Source: Streptomyces sp. NRRL F-4489 (lineage in GTDB: Bacteria > Actinomycetota > Actinomycetes > Streptomycetales > Streptomycetaceae). Taken from it: 64,000 nt of DNA. A model generated the notes under the pieces. The model was not told the origin of the DNA. It searched no databases and saw only the letters and a program-made list of their open reading frames with translations. A program made the position numbers and the translations under genes. Positions 60,107 to 64,000 of the stretch are shown piece after piece (the first letter of the stretch is position 1; every line of letters begins with the position of its first letter). Where the stretch lies: assembly GCF_001509485.1 (NCBI RefSeq), contig NZ_LLZI01000276.1:56216-120215 (forward strand), given 5' to 3'.

Positions 60107-60934
60107 CTACCCGTTCCACACGCCCGTGGCGGCGGCGTCCCGCGCGTAGGCGGAGAAGTCGCGGGGCTCGCGGTCCAGCACGGTCTGGACGCCGTCGACG
60201 AGGCTCGCGTTGCGGCCGTCCACGATGAGCGTGAAGAGGTCGGCGAACTCCTGCGGCTCGCCCGCCGCCGCGAGCGCCGCACGGTAGTCGTCGGCGGAAA
60301 CGGGGAGGTAGCCGATGGTGCGGCCGGTGGCGCGGGACAGTTCGTCCGCCACGTCCTGGAAGCTGAGCAGGCGCGGCCCGGAGAGTTCGTACGTGGCGTG
60401 GACGTGCCGGTCGTCGGTGAGCGCGGCGACCGCGACATCGGCGATATCGTCGGCGTCCACGAACGGCTCGACGGCGTCACCGGTGGGCAGCGCGAGCTCC
60501 CCGGCCAGGACCGGCTCCAGGAAGAAGCTCTCGCTGAAGTTCTGGTTGAACCAGTTGCACCGCACCACGGTCCAGTCGGCACCGGACTTCTTCAGCGCCT
60601 CCTCCCCGGCAACGGCGCCCTCCTCGCCCCGCCCGGAGAGCAGCACCAGGCGCCGCACTCCCTGAGCGACGGCGAAGTCCGAGAATTCGCCAATGGCCTC
60701 GCTCGCGCCGGGAAAGGCGAGGTCGGGGTAGTAGGTGACGTAGGCGGAACCGGCGCCCTCCAGGGCCGGTCCCCAGGTGCTGCGCTCCTCCCAGACAAAC
60801 GGCCGCTCGGCCTTGCGGGAGCCGATACGGACGGCGCGCCCCTGCGCGTTCAGGCGGTCCGCCACCCGGCGACCGGTCTTCCCGGTGCCGCCGATGACGA
60901 GGGTCAGGTTCTCGTTCTTCGTACTGTGGGTCAT
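60107..60934 (-). CDS. NmrA-like NAD(P)-binding protein
   Basis: A 275-residue Rossmann protein of the atypical short-chain dehydrogenase/NmrA group. The dinucleotide motif is TLVIGGTGKTGRRVADRL at the N-terminus, then SAYVTYYPDLAFPG and RRLVLLSGRGEEGA, and WTVVRCNWFNQNFSES. These proteins act as redox sensors or quinone-modifying reductases. AraC-NmrA neighbours are common in Streptomyces stress loci. GGGGG precedes the ATG at 60934. Confidence 0.85.
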   Translation of the reverse strand: MTHSTKNENLTLVIGGTGKTGRRVADRLNAQGRAVRIGSRKAERPFVWEERSTWGPALEGAGSAYVTYYPDLAFPGASEAIGEFSDFAVAQGVRRLVLLSGRGEEGAVAGEEALKKSGADWTVVRCNWFNQNFSESFFLEPVLAGELALPTGDAVEPFVDADDIADVAVAALTDDRHVHATYELSGPRLLSFQDVADELSRATGRTIGYLPVSADDYRAALAAAGEPQEFADLFTLIVDGRNASLVDGVQTVLDREPRDFSAYARDAAATGVWNG

Positions 60935-61195
60935 GCCCCCAGTGAAGTCCGATTCCCCTGGACGGAACATAGCCTCCCGACTCAACTACATACGCGATCG
61001 TCTCAACGTGACCCAGGCCGCCGCGCACACCCAAGGTTCACCCCCGACGACGCCGTGCCTGGCTCGTACGCGCGTTAGCCGGTGGTTAGCGGAGCGACAG
61101 CCCCGCGATAACGGGCCCGAGCAGAGTGAGTGACGTAACGAGGAAACACCGACACCGACATCGGCACCGACACCGACTGCCCCGGGGGACCCGCG

Positions 61196-61948
61196 ATGAG
61201 CTCCACCACCACCGTCCGCACCACGCGCCGCCGCACCCTGCGTATCGCCGCCGCGGCCCTGACCGCGGCCGCCGGCCTCACCCTGACCGCCTGCTCCGGC
61301 TCGGACGCCTCCGGCGCGAAGCCCGCCGGCCGCGCCGACGCGGGCATGGCCGCCCCCGAGTCCAGCAGCACGGGTTCCTCCACCGGAGCACAGGGCTCCG
61401 AGCCCGAGGCGGGCCCCGGCGCCAAGGCCGAGTCCGCAGCGGGCACCACGGACACTACGGCCACTACGGGCAAGCAGTCGGGCAGCGCGCACACCACCGG
61501 CGGCGGCCGGACCGGCTCGGGCGCCCAGCGCTGCCACACCTCCGGTCTGAAGGCGTCGTTCGCCACGGGCGAGGACGCCGCCCCGGACCCGAACGCGGGC
61601 GGGGCGACGACCACCAGCATCGTGCTGACCAACAAGGGCAGCCGCGCCTGCGTGATCGGCGGGTTCCCGGGCGTGGACCTCAAGTCCGAGAACGGAGGTC
61701 AGGTCTGGTCGCTGACCCGCTCGTCGGCCAAGCACGGCTCGATCACCCTGGGCCCCGGGGACAGCACCGACTTCACGATCAACCTCGCCCTGGCCAAGGA
61801 CGACGAGGAGCACTTCTGGATGCCCGCCTTCGTGGCCGTCACCCCGCCGAACGAGACCACCTCGCTCACCCTGAAGTGGCCGTGGGGCCCGCTCGTCGAC
61901 CAGAGCGGCGCCACCCACCCGGCCACCTACGTCAACCCCATCGGCTGA
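61196..61948 (+). CDS. DUF4232-domain lipoprotein
   Basis: A 250-residue secreted lipoprotein. The signal peptide ends in a lipobox LTAC at residues 30-33, so Cys33 is lipidated. A Ser/Thr/Gly/Ala-rich linker of ~75 residues leads to a beta-sandwich DUF4232 domain with two Cys (RCHTSGLKASF, ...GSRACVIGGFPGVDL). The domain is common in actinobacterial lipoproteins of unknown role. It is divergent from the NmrA-like gene. Confidence 0.86.
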   Translation: MSSTTTVRTTRRRTLRIAAAALTAAAGLTLTACSGSDASGAKPAGRADAGMAAPESSSTGSSTGAQGSEPEAGPGAKAESAAGTTDTTATTGKQSGSAHTTGGGRTGSGAQRCHTSGLKASFATGEDAAPDPNAGGATTTSIVLTNKGSRACVIGGFPGVDLKSENGGQVWSLTRSSAKHGSITLGPGDSTDFTINLALAKDDEEHFWMPAFVAVTPPNETTSLTLKWPWGPLVDQSGATHPATYVNPIG

Positions 61949-61974
61949 CCTGTACGGCCCACCCACCATCGCGA

Positions 61975-62328
61975 TCACGCCGTTCCGCCGGTCGCCTCCG
62001 CCCGAAGTTTCACCGCACGCTCACGCGGGTCGTATCCAGGACCGACGCCCTCGACCAACACGACGTCTCCGTCGATGTGGTCGGTCCGCAGCCGCAGAAT
62101 CTCTTGGTACGCGGCGGACGCGTACCAGGAGCGGGCCGCGGCGAGGCTCGGAAATTCAATGAGCACCATGCTGCCCGGCCAGTCCCCCTCCACCACTTCA
62201 GCCGGCGGACCGTGAACCAAGAAGCGGCCGCGAAACGGGTCCAGGGTCTGCTGGATACGCTCCAAGTACTCAAGGATGTCAGGGTGGTGACGGCGGTCAC
62301 GCAGGTGCGCAAAGCCATATGCGGGCAC
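61975..62328 (-). CDS. DUF1330-domain protein
   Basis: A 117-residue ferredoxin-like (dimeric alpha+beta-barrel) protein. VLIEFPSLAAARSWYASAAYQEILRLR is the DUF1330 signature. AAGGAG lies five bases before GTG 62328, which is chosen over upstream in-frame starts up to 62349. Upstream, at 62364-62417, are three tandem 18-bp repeats in the likely promoter. Function unknown; it converges on the lipoprotein gene. Confidence 0.8.
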   Translation of the reverse strand: MPAYGFAHLRDRRHHPDILEYLERIQQTLDPFRGRFLVHGPPAEVVEGDWPGSMVLIEFPSLAAARSWYASAAYQEILRLRTDHIDGDVVLVEGVGPGYDPRERAVKLRAEATGGTA

Positions 62329-62363
62329 GTCCGCTCCTTCCGTTCGCATCGGTACGGTGACCA

Positions 62364-62417
62364 GAAGCCGGTCACGTACTCGAAGCCGGTCACGGACTCG
62401 AAGCTAGTCACGTACTC
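62364..62417. repeat. Three tandem 18-bp repeats upstream of the DUF1330 gene
   Basis: Units GAAGCCGGTCACGTACTC, GAAGCCGGTCACGGACTC and GAAGCTAGTCACGTACTC are contiguous. They begin 36 bases upstream of the DUF1330 start and could be repeated regulator-binding sites. Confidence 0.75.
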
Positions 62418-62531
62418 CGTGCGTCGCGATTACCTTGGAGGTAAGCGCCGGATGAGCCGGCCGGCTCAGACGTGGCTTCGGCCGCGTGGCCGCCTCGGGG
62501 CTGACGCATAGCCGCCCTGTGGACCGGACCG

Positions 62532-63075
62532 TCAGCGCAGAGCGACCGCCGCGCCCGTTCGTTCGGTGGCCATCCTGACGGCGAAGCCGGCCAGCGCGGT
62601 GCCCATCACGTAGCGGTGCAAGCGCTGCCAGAGCGGGTGCCGGGCGAAGAACCCGGCGACGGAGCCGGCCGTCACGATGAAGAACGCGTTGCCCGCGACC
62701 CCCACCGCGATCTGGGTCAGCCCCAGCACCAGCCCCTGCCAGCCGACATGGCCGCGCGCCGGATCGACGAACTGCGGCAGCAGCGAGACGTAGAGGATGG
62801 CCACCTTGGGGTTGAGCAGGCAGGTGAGGAACCCCGTCAGGAAGAGCTTGTGGGGCCCGTCCGGCGTCAGCTCCTGGCTCACGACAGCGGACCGGCCACC
62901 CGGCCGGACGGCCTTCCAGGCCAGCCAGAGCAGGTAGCCCGCTCCGGCCAGCTTGATCGCCAGATAGATCTCCGGCACCAACGTGAAGACGGTGGCGAGA
63001 CCGGCGGACACCGCACAGAGGTAGACCAGGAAGCCGAGGAAGACCCCGGCCAGCGAGATCGCGCACCCCCCACGC
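62532..63075 (-). pseudogene. LysE/RhtB-family exporter lacking its N-terminus
   Basis: The minus strand reads ISLAGVFLGFLVYLCAVSAGL, LAIKLAGAGYLLWLAWKAVR, and FLTGFLTCLLNPKVAILYVSLLPQFV, all typical of LysE/RhtB amino-acid exporters. The normal N-terminal ~45 residues (first helix and PGP motif) are missing; the frame above GCAISL reads into unrelated sequence containing the tRNA-Leu terminator. It could not make a complete exporter. The break is within about 15 bases of the terminator hairpin. Confidence 0.65.
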
Positions 63076-63084
63076 CGACATGCA

Positions 63085-63120
63085 GAAGAGGGTCGTGACC
63101 GTAAAGTCACAACCCTCTTC
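63085..63120 (-). terminator. Terminator of tRNA-Leu
   Basis: GAAGAGGGTCGTGAC and GTCACAACCCTCTTC form a 15-bp stem with one G-U/mismatch position and a 6-base loop, 18 bases beyond the tRNA 3' end on the minus strand. Confidence 0.75.
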
Positions 63121-63137
63121 GATATGTGCATGATGTG

Positions 63138-63222
63138 TGTCCGAGGGGGGACTTGAACCCCCACGCCCGATAAAGGGCACTAGCACCTCAAGCTAGCGCG
63201 TCTGCCATTCCGCCACCCGGAC
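63138..63222 (-). tRNA. tRNA-Leu (GAG)
   Basis: An 85-base class II tRNA on the minus strand. The acceptor GTCCGGG pairs with CTCGGAC, the anticodon arm is CTAGC-TTGAGGT-GCTAG with anticodon GAG, a long variable arm follows (TGCCCTTTATCGGGCG), and the T-arm is GGGGGTTCAAGTCCCCC. The discriminator is A. The CCA is not encoded. Confidence 0.95.
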
Positions 63223-63326
63223 TCAGGTGATCTTCGCGGGGCGTTGCCCGCGGCGACATGGACAACAATACCAAGGTTTCGGAGTGGCTTTCACCTGCGT
63301 ATTGATGTTGGACATAGCGTCGTTTT

Positions 63327-64000
63327 ATGGGTGATCGGGGACAGGTGGTGGCGGAGCGGGCGCCTCGGGTGTTGTCGCCGTTGCGGGAGCATCTGCGGGA
63401 GACGTTCTGGTTCGCGCCGGCGGTGGGGCTGGTGGGGGCGGTGCTGCTGTGGCTGGCGGCCGTGGCGGCGGATGGCGAGATCGTGGCGCATCTGCAGGCC
63501 GAGCGGGCGTACGGCGAGGTCGAGGAGCTGATCGGGGTCGCGGAGGACGCGCGGACGATCGTGACCACGGTCAGCTCGGCGATGATGACCTTCATCGGTG
63601 TGGTGTTCAGCATTTCGCTGGTCGCGGTGCAGATGGCGAGCGGCCAGATGACGCCGCGGGTGGTGCGGATCTTCGTCCGGAGCAGGATCAGCAAGGCGAC
63701 GCTGGCGGTGTTCCTGGCCACGTTCCTGTTCTCGCTGCTGGTGCTGACCTCGTACGAGAGTGAGCGGCCGGCGGCAGAGGTCACGTCGGTGCCGGTGGTG
63801 CAGGGGCTGCTGACGTTGGCGCTGGTGGGGCTGAGTCTGCTGCTGTTCGTGGCGTATGTGTCGGCGACGCTGCGGTTGATGCAGGTGGGGCCGGTGGTGG
63901 ACCGGATCGCGCGGGAGACGTTGCGGATGGTGGAGCGGGAGGGGGTGGTGGAGGGGCGTCCGGGGGTGCCCTTCCCTCTGGGCGGCAGGTGCGGCGGGGG
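63327..64000 (+). CDS. DUF2254 membrane protein, N-terminal part (continues beyond window)
   Basis: The frame is open from ATG 63327 to the last base, giving 224 residues. A first hydrophobic helix is FAPAVGLVGAVLLWLAAVAA, then TTVSSAMMTFIGVVFSISLVAVQMASGQMTPRVVRIFV, the DUF2254 hallmark, then LAVFLATFLFSLLVLTSY and LLTLALVGLSLLLFVAYV. The family are large integral membrane proteins of unknown role. There is no clear ribosome site before the ATG. Confidence 0.85.
   Translation, partial: MGDRGQVVAERAPRVLSPLREHLRETFWFAPAVGLVGAVLLWLAAVAADGEIVAHLQAERAYGEVEELIGVAEDARTIVTTVSSAMMTFIGVVFSISLVAVQMASGQMTPRVVRIFVRSRISKATLAVFLATFLFSLLVLTSYESERPAAEVTSVPVVQGLLTLALVGLSLLLFVAYVSATLRLMQVGPVVDRIARETLRMVEREGVVEGRPGVPFPLGGRCGG

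Overview
The window is very GC-rich, gene-dense, mostly GTG/ATG-started DNA typical of Streptomyces or a close relative. Supporting signs are an AfsR/SARP-type regulator with an in-frame TTA codon, LARTG-type sortase E substrates, secreted NlpC/P60-like hydrolases, many orphan regulators and a complete actinobacterial nar cluster. I count about 50 intact or edge-truncated protein genes, two tRNAs (initiator Met and Leu-GAG), and five gene remnants. No IS element, CRISPR array, rRNA or phage module was recognised.

Layout. 0-12.4 kb is a mixed accessory region: edge-truncated CatB-type acetyltransferase, ACS-type MFS permease, APH-like kinase, DNA-ligase remnant, cytochrome P450, large AfsR-like regulator, SnoaL-like protein with a divergent TetR regulator and duplicated operator-like dyads, two methyltransferases, a small secreted protein and a PHP-phosphatase remnant. 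12.4-18.6 kb is a minus-strand catabolic operon: TPP-dependent pyruvate-oxidase-like enzyme, mandelate-racemase/enolase-superfamily enzyme, and a 1064-residue fusion of an FAD dehydrogenase with an iron-sulfur/CCG subunit. 19.2-24.0 kb is an envelope block: peptidoglycan hydrolase, LARTG surface protein, SipW-like signal peptidase and TasA-like protein, then an RpiR regulator. 24.3-28.9 kb has a large Ig-like secreted protein, a DevR-like response regulator, a one-domain relative of the secreted protein, and an NlpC/P60 hydrolase.

29.0-46.8 kb is a hypoxia / nitrogen-oxide island: SPFH protein, flavohemoglobin, DevS/DosT-like GAF histidine kinase, hemerythrin, NarK, NarGHJI, a single-chain NirB-NirD nitrite reductase, and a CbiX-like chelatase that could supply siroheme. 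Read together: NarK moves nitrate/nitrite, NarGHI respires nitrate, NirBD reduces nitrite to ammonium, the flavohemoglobin and hemerythrin deal with NO/O2, and the DevR/DevS-like pair is a plausible sensor (inference).

46.8-52 kb carries a PucR regulator, a DHA2-type MFS transporter and a YtcJ-like amidohydrolase. 52-58.6 kb holds a LARTG surface protein, an HPP-family membrane protein, a scar with two decapitated genes (ClC CBS domain and TetR), a STAS protein lacking the usual serine, Sua5/TsaC, a metal-dependent hydrolase and an RDD protein. 58.7-64 kb has tRNA-fMet, an AraC regulator, an NmrA-like protein, a DUF4232 lipoprotein, a DUF1330 protein with a triplicated 18-bp repeat upstream, a decapitated LysE exporter next to tRNA-Leu, and the start of a DUF2254 membrane protein cut by the window edge.
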